Below, piece by piece: positions 23,401-30,620 of a DNA stretch of 64,000 nucleotides. The first letter of the stretch is position 1. Each line of letters opens with the position of its first letter. The position numbers were made by a program, and so were the translations under genes. This DNA comes from Plecoglossus altivelis (taxonomy: Eukaryota > Chordata > Actinopteri > Osmeriformes > Plecoglossidae): the NCBI GenBank assembly GCA_036571765.1, contig BROE01000007.1:1198503-1262502 (forward strand), written 5' to 3'. The notes beneath the pieces are model-generated. The model saw only the letters and a program-made list of their open reading frames with translations, searched no databases and was not told the origin of the DNA.

Positions 23401-24373
23401 TATGCCCTATCTATAGTGTAGAAGGAATGTGTGCATGCCACCAATTTTATCACAATAGATCAAGTAATCTGTATTTGTGTGTTTTGCTGGCATGTTAATC
23501 ACCAGCTGAATCACAGGCACTGTGCACTAGTTGTGATGAATTGAAAAAATTAGTCAATTGCAGACACATTCTATTCAAGCTTACCATGAACCATGACAAT
23601 GCTCAACCCGGATGACGCCTGATAGAAAGTAGAGCGTTCCTAGTGGTGCAGCAAGAGAGATAAATTATATGGTGTGCCCGAGTGCAGGGATCGGCCTTTC
23701 CTGATTGAACTTGTGCAAAAGCTTCATTAGCCATTTTAGGCCATGAAGAAAATGTGTTTGTAACTGTAATAGCATTCAACCTCATGTGAATATACATGCT
23801 TTGCTGTTCTGCATTTTGACTTAAGTCAAATCGGTTCAAGCCAGACTAATTTGAACATATCAAGACAGGAAGTGTATGGGAAGATTCAAGAGTTTAGAAA
23901 ACAACTCAAATTAATTTAATCAAGTTAGTCGATGAATTGATGAATGGAAAATAGTTTGGGTTAGTCATGAAATTCGGATTAAACAATAGTTCAAATGTCT
24001 GTTGTCAGAGTTCAAGAAAATATGTTTTTATTATAACAATATCATAGAACTAGATTTCCTCAGAAGGATTTGAACTCACAGCAATATATTTAAATAATGG
24101 CCAAATCAAGCCTTTGACCATCCTCCCCAGGTCCCCACTACAGAGGAGATGTTTGTCTGCTATGGTCCTGTGGTTCCCAATGGCTATGGAGTCAGCTACA
24201 ATCCCCAGCCAGACCACATCATATTTTGTGTATCCAGTTTCAAAGAGTGCAAAGAGACCTGTTCGACTATGTTCGTTAAGGCCCTGGAGGAGGGGCTGCT
24301 GGAGATCAGGGAACTGTGGAAAAGGAGCAATGCTGGTCATGAACCTGACCAGCCCCAGAATCCAAGAAAGTAA
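5375..24373 (+). CDS. chat: Choline acetyltransferase, complete 14-exon coding region
   Basis: This enzyme transfers acetyl from acetyl-CoA to choline in cholinergic neurons and belongs to the choline/carnitine acyltransferase family. Coding exons: 5375-5422, 6238-6429, 6666-6784, 7735-7788, 7922-8102, 20887-21064, 21162-21331, 21471-21571, 21660-21788, 21894-22016, 22140-22281, 22544-22606, 22731-22868 and 24131-24373. They total 1881 bases, or 626 residues plus TAA, with consistent phases at every junction; human peripheral ChAT is ~630. Landmarks: the N-terminal LPKVPVPPLSQTLDKYL; RLPGFKTDTLV; LLTSDGRTEWAQAR; LHGGG and NGANRWYDKP; the active-site His in LLCEHSPFEG (about residue 329); STYESASIRRF and GRVDNIRSAT, the conserved acyltransferase signature; YLASNQFVLSTSQ; and YGPVVPNGYGVSYNPQP near the C-terminus. 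Start choice: the ATG at 5375 opens a 16-codon exon with a GTATGT donor in the right phase. Intron 5 is 12.8 kb and full of transposons. I see no disabling mutation. Confidence 0.95.
6238..6429 (+). CDS. chat: chat coding exon 2
   Basis: Acceptor ATGATGCAG, donor GTAAAT, phase 0 at both ends. It encodes the first conserved block (ELPKVPVPPLSQTLDKYL onward) through LERRDKTENW. The frame stays open upstream of the acceptor to 6151, but that part does not resemble the enzyme. Confidence 0.93.
6666..6784 (+). CDS. chat: chat coding exon 3
   Basis: Acceptor CCTCAG, donor GTATGT, ends in phase 2. It encodes VSDYWLEDMYLKNRLPLPVN and the following segment up to KDSLR, which matches the NRLALPVNSSP region of vertebrate ChAT. 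Confidence 0.93.
7735..7788 (+). CDS. chat: chat coding exon 4 (54-bp micro-exon)
   Basis: A short exon between a GGTCTTAG acceptor and a GTAAGT donor, phase 2 to phase 2. It encodes FSARLITGVLEYKTLIDE, aligning with the SLISGVLSYKALLD block of the family. It is easily missed by automated gene finding because of its length. Confidence 0.9.
7922..8102 (+). CDS. chat: chat coding exon 5
   Basis: Acceptor GGCTTGCAG. It encodes ALPVDYASGKLAGIPLCM through RLPGFKTDTLVVQKNPP and ends in phase 0 at CAG. The donor is the weak GTCCGG, chosen because the residues on both sides align with the enzyme without a gap. The 12.8-kb, transposon-filled intron 5 follows. Confidence 0.88.
8103..8832 (+). other. 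chat intron 5, 5' part with short spaced repeats
   Basis: This is intron sequence with no gene. Between about 8660 and 8800 a motif of the form CAGTGCC(C/T)(A/G)TGATG recurs three times in loose direct repeat. Related motifs in reverse orientation occur in intron 13 near 23390-23540. I recognised no transposon family here. Confidence 0.4.
8833..9403 (+). repeat. Unclassified dispersed repeat, copy 1
   Basis: About 570 bases that align by eye in the same order and orientation with 52484-53119. Shared blocks include TTTGGTACGTATATTTTTCAG, CTGAAGTACTTGTTCAA, a CCATACAGCACT block, TTTGTGGATTGC and ATAGTGCC(T/C)ATGTCC. No long open frame, terminal repeat or poly(A) tail is visible. It is probably a decayed transposon I cannot name. 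Rex3 copy 1 inserted ~20 bases beyond its 3' end. Confidence 0.6.
9426..9435 (+). repeat. Target-site duplication, left copy, Rex3 copy 1
   Basis: The ten bases GTTATCAACA directly precede the Rex3 element and recur at 11332-11341 directly after its GATG tail. This is a perfect TSD from target-primed reverse transcription. Confidence 0.9.
9436..11331 (+). mobile_element. Rex3-type (RTE clade) LINE, copy 1, internally deleted
   Basis: A non-LTR retrotransposon with an AP-type endonuclease and reverse transcriptase. It begins with CCCCTCCTTGAACCGCCACC and ends in a (GATG)n tail, as Rex3 elements do. The endonuclease is readable over about 9880-10478 (VSVYGPNSS, LLGDFNAHVG). A single undetermined base at 10478 marks a jump straight to the late reverse transcriptase (FADDVVLMAPSDRDL at about 10553-10600, YVPTLTYGHELWV, RWLGHLFRLPREAF, RGRPRTRWRDYVSRL). 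The reverse-transcriptase fingers and first palm motifs are absent. The protein would not be functional. It sits in the same orientation as chat, in intron 5. Confidence 0.9.
11342..13589 (+). other. chat intron 5 sequence between Rex3 copy 1 and L2
   Basis: About 2.2 kb of intron with no coding frame I can support. It is AT-rich overall, with slightly higher GC around 12000-12160 and 12470-12660. No recognisable repeat ends were seen. Confidence 0.35.
15186..16389 (-). mobile_element. Tc1-like DNA transposon, complete ends
   Basis: This 1204-bp element has inverted terminal repeats starting CACTCACCGGCCACTTTATT and is flanked on both sides by TA (15184-15185 and 16390-16391), the Tc1/mariner target site. 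It carries one transposase pseudogene on the minus strand. Removing it would rejoin the 3' end of the surrounding L2 element, so it landed after the L2. A decayed relative lies at 55013-55226. Confidence 0.92.
15266..16241 (-). pseudogene. Tc1-like transposase (DD34E family), broken
   Basis: The reading frame starts at 16241 (MGKKGDWSDFEH) with paired helix-turn-helix DNA-binding regions (GLSISESADLLGFSGTTI and ISERTVRQTLRQMGYSSRRP). The catalytic core follows: first Asp in WSDESRF, second Asp in QQDNAPCH, and Glu in LNPIDHLWDVVEREIR. Two breaks are visible: an in-frame TAG after residue ~50 (about 16100) and a frameshift between about 15595 and 15661. The catalytic residues remain, but no full-length protein can be made. 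Confidence 0.88.
16426..16537 (+). other. AT-rich spacer
   Basis: A short AT-rich stretch with runs of TTATTATTATTA leading into an L2 fragment. Nothing else was seen. Confidence 0.3.
16538..16605 (+). mobile_element. Small L2 LINE fragment
   Basis: This segment (ACTTCGAGACAGCAGGGA, GAGTCTGTGGCAAGCCATGTCAGACTACAG) matches the start of the larger L2 copy at about 17840-17900. Both are preceded by ATT-rich sequence. It stops abruptly after ~70 bases, before the assembly gap. Confidence 0.6.
16616..17020 (-). other. Unidentified minus-strand open frame
   Basis: On the minus strand a frame stays open from about 17018 to 16616 (around 130 codons). It includes SPQDIVYPPWTLKVDEDSIE, TDSPASLKDAVRHCQLLK and VMVGGGSNVPARWHSLLDAR. 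It has no start ATG in good context and I do not recognise it. It abuts the assembly gap, so it may be part of a longer transposon-derived frame. Confidence 0.25.
17060..17790. other. Assembly gap (731 undetermined bases)
   Basis: A run of N from 17060 to 17790 within chat intron 5. It is flanked on both sides by similar L2-derived, ATT-rich sequence, which probably caused the break. Apparent open frames across it have no meaning. Confidence 0.99.
17791..19844 (+). mobile_element. L2-type LINE, 5'-truncated, near-complete 3' half
   Basis: The reverse-transcriptase region is readable in three frames. Motifs: DTQSLWQTIHTITDYKP, SADVRKTLSRINPRKAAGPD, VLKDCAAKLTDVLTDIFN, CLNDYHPIALTPIIMKCFEK, VRMLFIDFSSAFKTI, GAPQGCVLSPLLFTL, IIKFADDTTVVGLI, NLSLNLSKTKEVVMDFRR and FLRRLKRASLPPPILTTFYR. 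A shift near 18345 and a small duplication at about 19120-19140 break the frame. The 3' UTR ends in AATAAAGCACAACTTGAACTTGAACTTG, the repeated L2-style tail. The 3' ends at 45389-45960 and 46743-47434 are very similar, marking one recently active subfamily. Confidence 0.9.
19845..20234 (+). other. Intron 5 spacer
   Basis: About 390 bases between the L2 tail and a Rex3 fragment. I see no coding or repeat signal in it. Confidence 0.3.
20235..20575 (+). mobile_element. Rex3-like LINE fragment (pre-RT region)
   Basis: Translated in shifting frames this gives VCEEFGETMKEDYRIASRKFW, KQSFTNSVYGVGGKLL and GYSEADSPITQAEVTEVV. That is the linker before the reverse transcriptase in Rex3/RTE elements, the section deleted from Rex3 copy 1. 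No ends or TSD are visible. Confidence 0.7.
20671..20747 (+). repeat. Two-copy imperfect tandem repeat, ~37-bp unit
   Basis: TCAATTACGACCAGTTGAAT and TCAATAACGGCCAGCTGAAT start two adjacent similar units of about 37 bases that end GATGCTTTCCTTAC and GACGCTTTCTCTGAC. It lies about 140 bases upstream of chat exon 6 inside intron 5. Confidence 0.7.
20887..21064 (+). CDS. chat: chat coding exon 6
   Basis: Acceptor TTTCTGTAG, donor GTGTCC, phase 0 to phase 1. It encodes FFKLDVVANNKQLNEFDIL, LEKIVKMAVNDK and LLTSDGRTEWAQARDVLIK. This is the first exon after the transposon-rich intron. Confidence 0.95.
21162..21331 (+). CDS. chat: chat coding exon 7
   Basis: Acceptor ACCACTAG, donor GTACAA, phase 1 to 0. 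It encodes DPINKESLGVIESCLCVLCL, LLLLHGGGVQKNGANRWYDK and PVQ. Confidence 0.95.
21471..21571 (+). CDS. chat: chat coding exon 8 (catalytic histidine)
   Basis: Acceptor TTTCCTAG, donor GTAAGT, phase 0 to 2. It encodes FVVALDGICGLLCEHSPFEG. The His in CEHSPFEG is the general base of the choline/carnitine acyltransferases and falls at about residue 329 of this model. Confidence 0.96.
21660..21788 (+). CDS. chat: chat coding exon 9
   Basis: Acceptor TCTTTCCAG, donor GTATGA, phase 2 to 2. It encodes SGSSSTPSRAGSVTELCTPK and LLWKCTPYLQGLLAVSTNRL, the moderately conserved linker of the enzyme. Confidence 0.93.
21894..22016 (+). CDS. chat: chat coding exon 10
   Basis: Acceptor CAACACCAG, donor GTAGAC, phase 2 to 2. 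It encodes VQNFELDVFRFKAYGKDFIK and KQKMSPDALIQVALQLAFYR, matching the [22 protein letters not shown] region of mammalian ChAT. Confidence 0.95.
22140..22281 (+). CDS. chat: chat coding exon 11 (acyltransferase signature)
   Basis: Acceptor GGTGCTCAG, donor GTGAGC, phase 2 to 0. It encodes TYESASIRRFREGRVDNIRS and EALVFVKAMTDEKASLS, which carries the family signature (YESAS and GRVD motifs) at the substrate/CoA site. Confidence 0.95.
22544..22606 (+). CDS. chat: chat coding exon 12 (63-bp)
   Basis: Acceptor CTGTGTAG, donor GTAAGT, phase 0 to 0. Encodes DSEKNKRFWDAISAQTNYTI and one Ala. Confidence 0.92.
22731..22868 (+). CDS. chat: chat coding exon 13
   Basis: Acceptor GGTTTCAG, donor GTGAGA, phase 0 to 0. 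It encodes AITGLAIDNHLLGLHEIAKE and VFLDETYLASNQFVLSTSQ; the STSQ block is conserved across the acyltransferase family. Confidence 0.95.
22869..24130 (+). other. chat intron 13
   Basis: A 1.26-kb intron. Around 23390-23540 it has CACAGGCACT(A/G)TG motifs related in inverse orientation to those at 8660-8800. Part of it (23596-23765) resembles the sequence at the 5' end of the copia element near 42.1 kb. Nothing else is recognisable. Confidence 0.4.
23596..23765 (+). repeat. Fragment similar to the 42.1-kb copia 5' region
   Basis: Shares GATAGAAAGTAGAG(C/T)GTTCCTAGTG, (G/A)TGCAGGGATC and a GAAGAAAATG block, in order and spacing, with 42104-42240. It is probably a fragment of the same LTR retrotransposon family, or of a second repeat that both contain. 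Confidence 0.5.
24131..24373 (+). CDS. chat: chat terminal coding exon 14
   Basis: Acceptor CCTCCCCAG, phase 0. It encodes VPTTEEMFVCYGPVVPNGYG, SYNPQPDHIIFCVSSFKECK and a variable tail ending NPRK before TAA. The CYGPVVPNGYG..YNPQP stretch is the C-terminal family signature. Confidence 0.96.
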   Translation, partial: VPTTEEMFVCYGPVVPNGYGVSYNPQPDHIIFCVSSFKECKETCSTMFVKALEEGLLEIRELWKRSNAGHEPDQPQNPRK

Positions 24374-27300
24374 ACCCACAGCGAAGGAGATAGCAACATT
24401 ACCCTTCCTCACACCATGTCAAGACACACTAATGGTAATAGTGCTTTGAGTGAATTAGCTGTTCATTCAATCACACATTATCCTTCAGGATGGTCAACAA
24501 CAAAAAAGCTAAACCTTAATAATTGTCATATTGTCAATTGTCATTCAATTGTCAATTGAAATGTTGAGGGTTTTATGTAGATGTGAAAAATATGTTGTCT
24601 CATTAGGCTTCTCAGAACTCTATGCTGAGGAAGAAGTGTATCCTGTCTGTTAAGAATATATTTTGATTGCATAATGTGGTGAGGTTTTTAAGATACTCTT
24701 TTAAGATACTGTTCAGATCTTGTCATTCAATAATGGCGATTAATATTATATTGAATAGGATAGTGGAGTTCATCATTTGATTGTTTGTAGATCATCTGAC
24801 TGTAAATGGAAATTCAGAGAATGCACTCGGCTTAAGATAAATCGTTGTTTAATGTTTATAAGAGCATGTCCACACTCTACATTGTACTGTACCATGTAAT
24901 AAATATGACTTATTGTGCCATAAACAATACTACTGTTCTGGTACATAATTATAATAATGTATAATAAACATAATGGAATAATGTATTCCACAATATGTCT
25001 TTTAACTATATATGGCTGAAGTGAAATCCTTACTAATGAGGCACCTTCACCAACAGCTGAATAGCTGGACATGGCAACAGGAGTGAATGTACTAGTCAGA
25101 CTGAAGCATATTTTAGACAACCAGACAGATTTACATTTGTCAGTTTGTTTGATATGCAGCCACTATTCTAACCCCCTTCACAACAGATGGACTCGATTTC
25201 TTGGCTTGAGATTCTCAATTGGTTTTACAACTGAATAAAGTCACCCAAGTGACCAGAAATGGTTCAGTATTTTGTCAGGCTTCAGATATCACCCTATACA
25301 CTCTATTATCAGACAGAGGGACTGATAAAGTCCCAATCTATTCTTTATAAAGTCATTAGAGAACTGGATCTTGGAAAAGGTGTACTGATATTGTGGATAG
25401 GTTTGTATAAAACATTTAATCACATTCAAAACCAAATGTGTGGAATGTCTATATGTATCCACAAACTGTACCTACGAGAAAGACAAAATAGCTACACTCC
25501 TTAATGTCACAATGCACATACTATAGAAAAACATTAAAACCAACCTGAACAACAACTCTACACCAGTTTACATTTTCCTGACTTGACAGAGGATCAAAGT
25601 AGAGCTGGAAGCTACTCAATGTGGTGCATGTGTTGAGTAGGCGACAGGTCCTGGCGCCAGGATCAATAGAGGAAGTATGCCCTGACAACACATCTTGTGG
25701 GAACATTAGTGTTGATCAGTGTCTGCCACGCGGCACACAGGAACAGAAAATATCACCTGCTGTCTACTATCGACTGCAAGGATATGAGTCGTTCCCTTTC
25801 TCATCTCCTTCACTGTAGCCAGTAAAATATCTCTGAGAAGGGTGAAGTGCCATGCTAACTTTTCCTTGGATAGAGAATATAATCAAGTACTTTACAACAT
25901 TAGGCACACTGTTTTCTCAGAAACACAATAGTGCCGGGAAGGAAGGGATCTATTGTTAGTTATCCCCACCAAAAAATGCAACTGTCCCTAATCTTGTGTT
26001 ATCATGGTTATCTGAAAAAAATGCTATCTCAGCTCATCACTTTGTAGATGTTTGACAACACAACTATGATATAACAGTGTTTAATTCTTAAAATAGACCA
26101 GCCAGAAGAAGGTTGCCATGTGTCCACCTGTCCAGTACACAATTACTGTACTCTTCCAAAATCAAAACCTGCCATTTTTTACTCTATTAATAATCCATCT
26201 CTGCAATTGAAATATTTGTCATGATACAAATCTCAATTTAATTTGAATTGAGCATGACATTTACCAAAGAAACGAATCTGGAAAGCCTGTAGAGTTTATT
26301 TTTTGTTGTGTGTTTTGAGCATTCAACTCTGACATTTAAAAAGGAAATTTGGAGAAAAGACCACCACATGCCGCTAACAGACATTCTTACAATCTTTCAA
26401 TTAAGGCAGACTTGCTGTCTATTTCCTTCACAAAGGATTTTGATAATACTCCTTCTGGCATTTGTGAATGAGCTGTTCATAGGGAAGATGCTATCAGGCC
26501 ACATTTTTACACACAGTCTGGGAGCCTAATTGGGTGAGAAGTGAAGGCCCATTAAGGACAAACCTGTTTAAAGCTATATGCCAAGAGTTTAGACATGGCT
26601 TTCCCCAAGAACCGCTTCCATTTTAAAGGCATAGATAAAAGTACTTGTACTGTCATAGCAGACTCTTTCTTTCTGGAAACCAGACATCTCAATTTTGTAG
26701 ACTATCCATTTACTCAACCTGTTTTCCACCCTGAAAAGCCAACTAATGAGGACACTTCTAGAATGTATCCTATTGTATTTGACTATTATAGAAGACTATG
26801 AATCAAATCAAATTGTTTTTGTATAACTCTTTTTATAATTAATGTCACAAAGGAATTCATAAACACCCATAAATGACACTGTCACCAAAACTTTTAAATG
26901 TTGGGATGGTGTCAGCCTCCTCGATTGAAACAGGAAGTCTGTTCCACATGCTACAGATGTACTCACATCACTTGTCAGTGACTCTTCATCACAATCTTTC
27001 CCGTACTGGACTTCGAGATCATCTGATTTACCACATTTATAAACACTGTAACCAGCTACAGTGGACTCCCTTCTCCATGCTGTTTATGATGTAAGAATGC
27101 AGTTATGGTATTGGTCTTCGTAAGGTAAATCTAATGAGAATTCCGAATCCATTGAGACTACAAGATTTTGACTGTTGGCTGAGGGAGACTTTAAAACAAC
27201 TGTTTCAACCATTTAGGTATGAGACAATCAGCTGTCATCTATGTTATAATCAAAGAGACACTTGTTTCTAGAATGTGTGGTCGTTTTTCAGGCTTCAGGG

Positions 27301-27962
27301 ATACATGTATAGTATGACATATGTAATATGAAAATTCCAACACAGTTATCGAGTAGTTTTTGATGATGAACAGTGCCAAATGCTACACTTAAGGCCAGGA
27401 GAACCAGGACAGAGTATGTTAACAATAGTTGCTGTGACAAAAATATAATATAGGCCTGATACAGGCAAATGATCCTGAACATTAATTTGTGCACAAAATA
27501 AGGATTTTGTTTAGGATTATTCACAAAACACTTACATAGTTTTAGTACTACAATGCTGATATCATATCCTATATTTATCCTGTCACTCTATTTGATTCAA
27601 AAAAATATATAATGAGGTAATTTTCAGGTAATTATTATATAGGGTTAACTTCAGGGGCCGTATTCACAAAACATCTTCAGGCAAGAAGTTGCTCCTAACT
27701 TGACAATTTAGAAGAAACTCTTAAAATAATGGGCGATGCAAAAACTGGTGCAGGCACTACTGATAGGTAGCACAAATTACTTCCGCCCACGCAAATATTG
27801 ATGGTCTTGACCTCTGTCCTTCTGCCATCCAGGAGTTAAAAAGGGCTTCCCCCTCCCCATGATTACCTGGGCCCGAATCATGACACAGGGTGTAGTCCCA
27901 CTCCAATTCCAGTCACATCATGTACATGTACACGTAATTGCGTAAATAAATACATATTTTAT
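24374..27962 (+). other. chat 3' UTR and downstream intergenic DNA
   Basis: The first ~530 bases are probably the chat 3' UTR, with AATAAA at 24898-24903 and further copies at 24963 and 25234. Beyond that I see no credible gene. A short stretch at about 27655-27775 begins GGGGCCGTATTCACAAAACATC and resembles a short dispersed fish repeat, but I cannot define its ends. Confidence 0.35.
24898..24903 (+). terminator. Candidate poly(A) signal of chat
   Basis: AATAAA about 525 bases after the chat stop. Two more copies at 24963-24968 and 25234-25239 are alternatives. Confidence 0.35.
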
Positions 27963-27973
27963 ATGGAAGTGGT
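27963..27973 (+). repeat. Target-site duplication, left copy, Rex3 copy 2
   Basis: ATGGAAGTGGT precedes the Rex3 5' end and recurs at 30254-30264 after its (GATG)n tail. The first bases overlap the tail motif, so the true length is 9-11. Confidence 0.8.
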
Positions 27974-30253
27974 CCCCTCCTTGAACCGCCACCTTAACGT
28001 GGTGGAGGGGTTTGAGTGCTTGAATGATCCCAGGAGCTATATTGTCAGGGGCAATAAGCCCCTGGTAGGGTCTCCCATGGCAAACTGGTCCTAGGTGACC
28101 AGCCAGACTAAGTGTGGTTCACCAAAAAAACCTATGACGACAAAACTAAAGAGAATCGCTACGTCGCCCGGAGTGGCGTTACCGGGGCCCCACCCTGGAG
28201 CCAGGCCTGGGATGGGTGCTCGAATGGTGGCCGGGTCTCTGGCCATGGGACCCGGTCGGGTATAGCCCGAAAAGGCAACATGGGATCACCTTCCTGCAGG
28301 CCCACCACCCACAGGAAGGACCGTAGGGGGCCGGTGCAGTGTGTTTTGGGCGGCGGTCAGGGGCAGGTGCTTGGACGACCGAGGCCATGCGCACGGTCTC
28401 TAGCGCTGGGGACATGGAATGTTACCTCGCTGGCAGGAAAGGAGCCCGAGCTTGTGCGGGAGGTAGAGCGTTACCGGCTAGATATAGTCGGCCTCACCTC
28501 CACGCAAAGCCTGGGTTCTGGGTCCATTATCCTCGAGAGAGGCTGGACTCTACATTTCTCTTGCGTTGCTCGCGGGGAGAGGCGGCGGGCTGGCGTGGGC
28601 TTGCTCATAGCCCTGTGGCTCAGCCGCCACGTGTTGGGGTTTACCCCGGTAGACGAGAGGGTCGTGTCCCTGCGCCTTCAAGCCGGGGACAGGTCTCTCA
28701 CTGTTGTATCGGCCTATGGGCCGAACAGCAGTGCAGAGTACCTGGCCTTCTTGGGGTCCCTGGGAGGGGTACTGGATAGTGCACCGACCAGGGACTCCAT
28801 TGTTCTGCTGGGGGACTTCAACGCCCATGTGGGTTTTGAGGATTCTCTCTGCGAGTGCGCGCGTCACGTGGCTCCTCCGAGGAGGAAGCATGAGGTCTTG
28901 AGTAGCCGCAGGTGGACTCTCACAATCACCGGTTGCGGAGGCACCGTAGTGTGGTCGGTTGGGGCTACTCTCTTGGTGGTCAAAGCCGCGGGTGGTAGAT
29001 TGAGGATCCGCCTCCGATGGAAGGTCTTAAGATCTCTGGATGGTTGTGTGGGCTGTCGTGAATGGCGTGACACGTCCTCTTCTAATCATTGCGTTGGCGT
29101 CCTTGGGACGTGTGCCGCGACTGTGCAGACCGGTGGTTGGTGGTACCCCTTTTATTTAAGAAGGCGACCGTGAGTTGGTTGTTCCAACTAACAGGGATTC
29201 ACACTCCTCAGCATCTCCTCCTGGTAATTGTCTATTTGCTGTGGTGTACTGTGAGAGGAGAATTCCTTCTATAGTCAAACCTCTGGATCAGGTTAGAGTA
29301 AGGTCAGGGGGGGTGTTTGGGTCTGTTATGGTACTTCCTTTCTTTTTTTTTTTTTTTTTTTGTTATTGTTTTTCTGATTCGGGGTGTGTGCTGTTGGGTC
29401 GCTGTTTGTCTCTTTGATGTTCATTTGTTTGGAGTGTTTTTTTTTTTGGGGTTCGTCCTGGTCCGTCGCGGAACACTGGGACCGGTCGCTACCACTACGA
29501 TTCATTCGGTGTGTTTGGGGTTCATGGGATGTTTGTCCTCAACCGAGTTTTCACATTGTTGTTTTTTGCCGTGGAGATAGGCGTTTGTTTCGACCCGTGT
29601 CTCCTCATTGTGCCCCTGTGTGGTGTTTTGCCTGGGGAGTTACGGGGTCCGGGGCCCTTTGCCCAGGGCCGTCCGGTCCCCGTATGAACGGAGCAGGAGC
29701 TGTGTTCGCATTGCCGGTAGTAAGTCGGACCTGTTCTCGGTGCATGTTGGACTCCGCCAGGGCTGCCCTTTATCACCGGTTCTGTTTTCATGGACAGAGT
29801 TTCTATCTACGTTCCTACTCTCACCTATGGTCATGAACTTTGGGTAATGACCAAAAGGACTAGATCGCGGATACAAGCGGTCAAAATGAGTTTTTTCCGC
29901 AGGGTGGCTGGGCGCTCCCTTAGAGATAAGGTGAGGAGCTCGGTCACACGGGAGGAGCTCGGAGTAGAGCCGCTGCTCCTCCACGTCGAGAGGAGCCAGC
30001 TGAGGTGGCTCGGGCATCTGTTTCGCCTCCCTCGGGAGGCGTTCCGGGCATGTCCTACCGGGAGGCAGCCCCGGGGAAGACCCAGGACACGCTGGAGGGA
30101 CTATGTCTCTCGGCTGGCCTGGGAACGCCTCGGGATCCCCCCGGAGGAGCTGGAGGTGGTGTGCGTGGAAAAGGAAGTCTGGGCATCCCTGCTCAGACTG
30201 CTGCCCCCGCGACCCAGCCCCGGATAAGCGGAAGACAATGGATGGATGGATGG
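27974..30253 (+). mobile_element. Rex3-type (RTE clade) LINE, copy 2, rearranged
   Basis: Same 5' end and (GATG)n tail as copy 1. The endonuclease part is open over 28112-28837 (ALGTWNVTSLAGKEPELV, VSAYGPNSS, LLGDFNAHVG). Then comes a decayed middle with reverse-transcriptase pieces: LVVPLLFKK near 29130, IVKPLDQVRV, GPLPRAVRSPYERSRSCVRI and VGLRQGCPLSPVLF near 29750. The complement of that last block fits a widely used Rex3 PCR primer that I recall, which supports the family call. The frame jumps from MDRV to SIYVPTLTYGHELWV at 29795, deleting the FADD motif. The 29300-29560 stretch is unusually T-rich. It is not functional. Confidence 0.9.
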
Positions 30254-30274
30254 ATGGAAGTGGTCATGGCCATG

Positions 30275-30615
30275 GTTCAGCAGTAGTGGCAGCAGTGGTC
30301 TAACAGCAGCAGGAAGGAAGGATCTGTGGAACCTCTCCTTCACACACCGAGGGTAAATCAGCCTATCACTGAACCTGCTCTCCAAAGTGGACAGTGAGTC
30401 CTGCAGGGAGCGCGACATGTGATCTAACATGGATTTCAGTTTTGCCAGGACCGGTCTGTTTCCTGCACTGAGTCCAGAGGACAGCCCAGGACTGAGCTGG
30501 ACCTCTTGATGACCTTGTCCAGCTTCCTCCTTTCGCTCTCGGTGATGCAGCCGCTCCAGCAGACCACACCATACAGGATGGCTGATGCCACCACTGAGTC
30601 ATAGAAAGCCCTTTA
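30275..30615 (-). mobile_element. CR1/L2/Rex1-type LINE 3' coding fragment
   Basis: On the minus strand the translation reads FYDSVVASAILYGVVCWSGC, ESERRKLDKVIKRSSSVLGC, PLDSVQE and, after a shift, a tail ending near FLLLLD. This is the C-terminal part of a LINE reverse-transcriptase protein (the block after the thumb). It is 5'-truncated and broken by small shifts. It lies directly after the Rex3 copy 2 TSD. Confidence 0.7.
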
Positions 30616-30620
30616 CTTTA

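Noticed and set aside
26595..27094. Open frames of 68-73 codons in the chat downstream region
   Set aside because: Short, with no recognisable motif or splice sites; consistent with chance.
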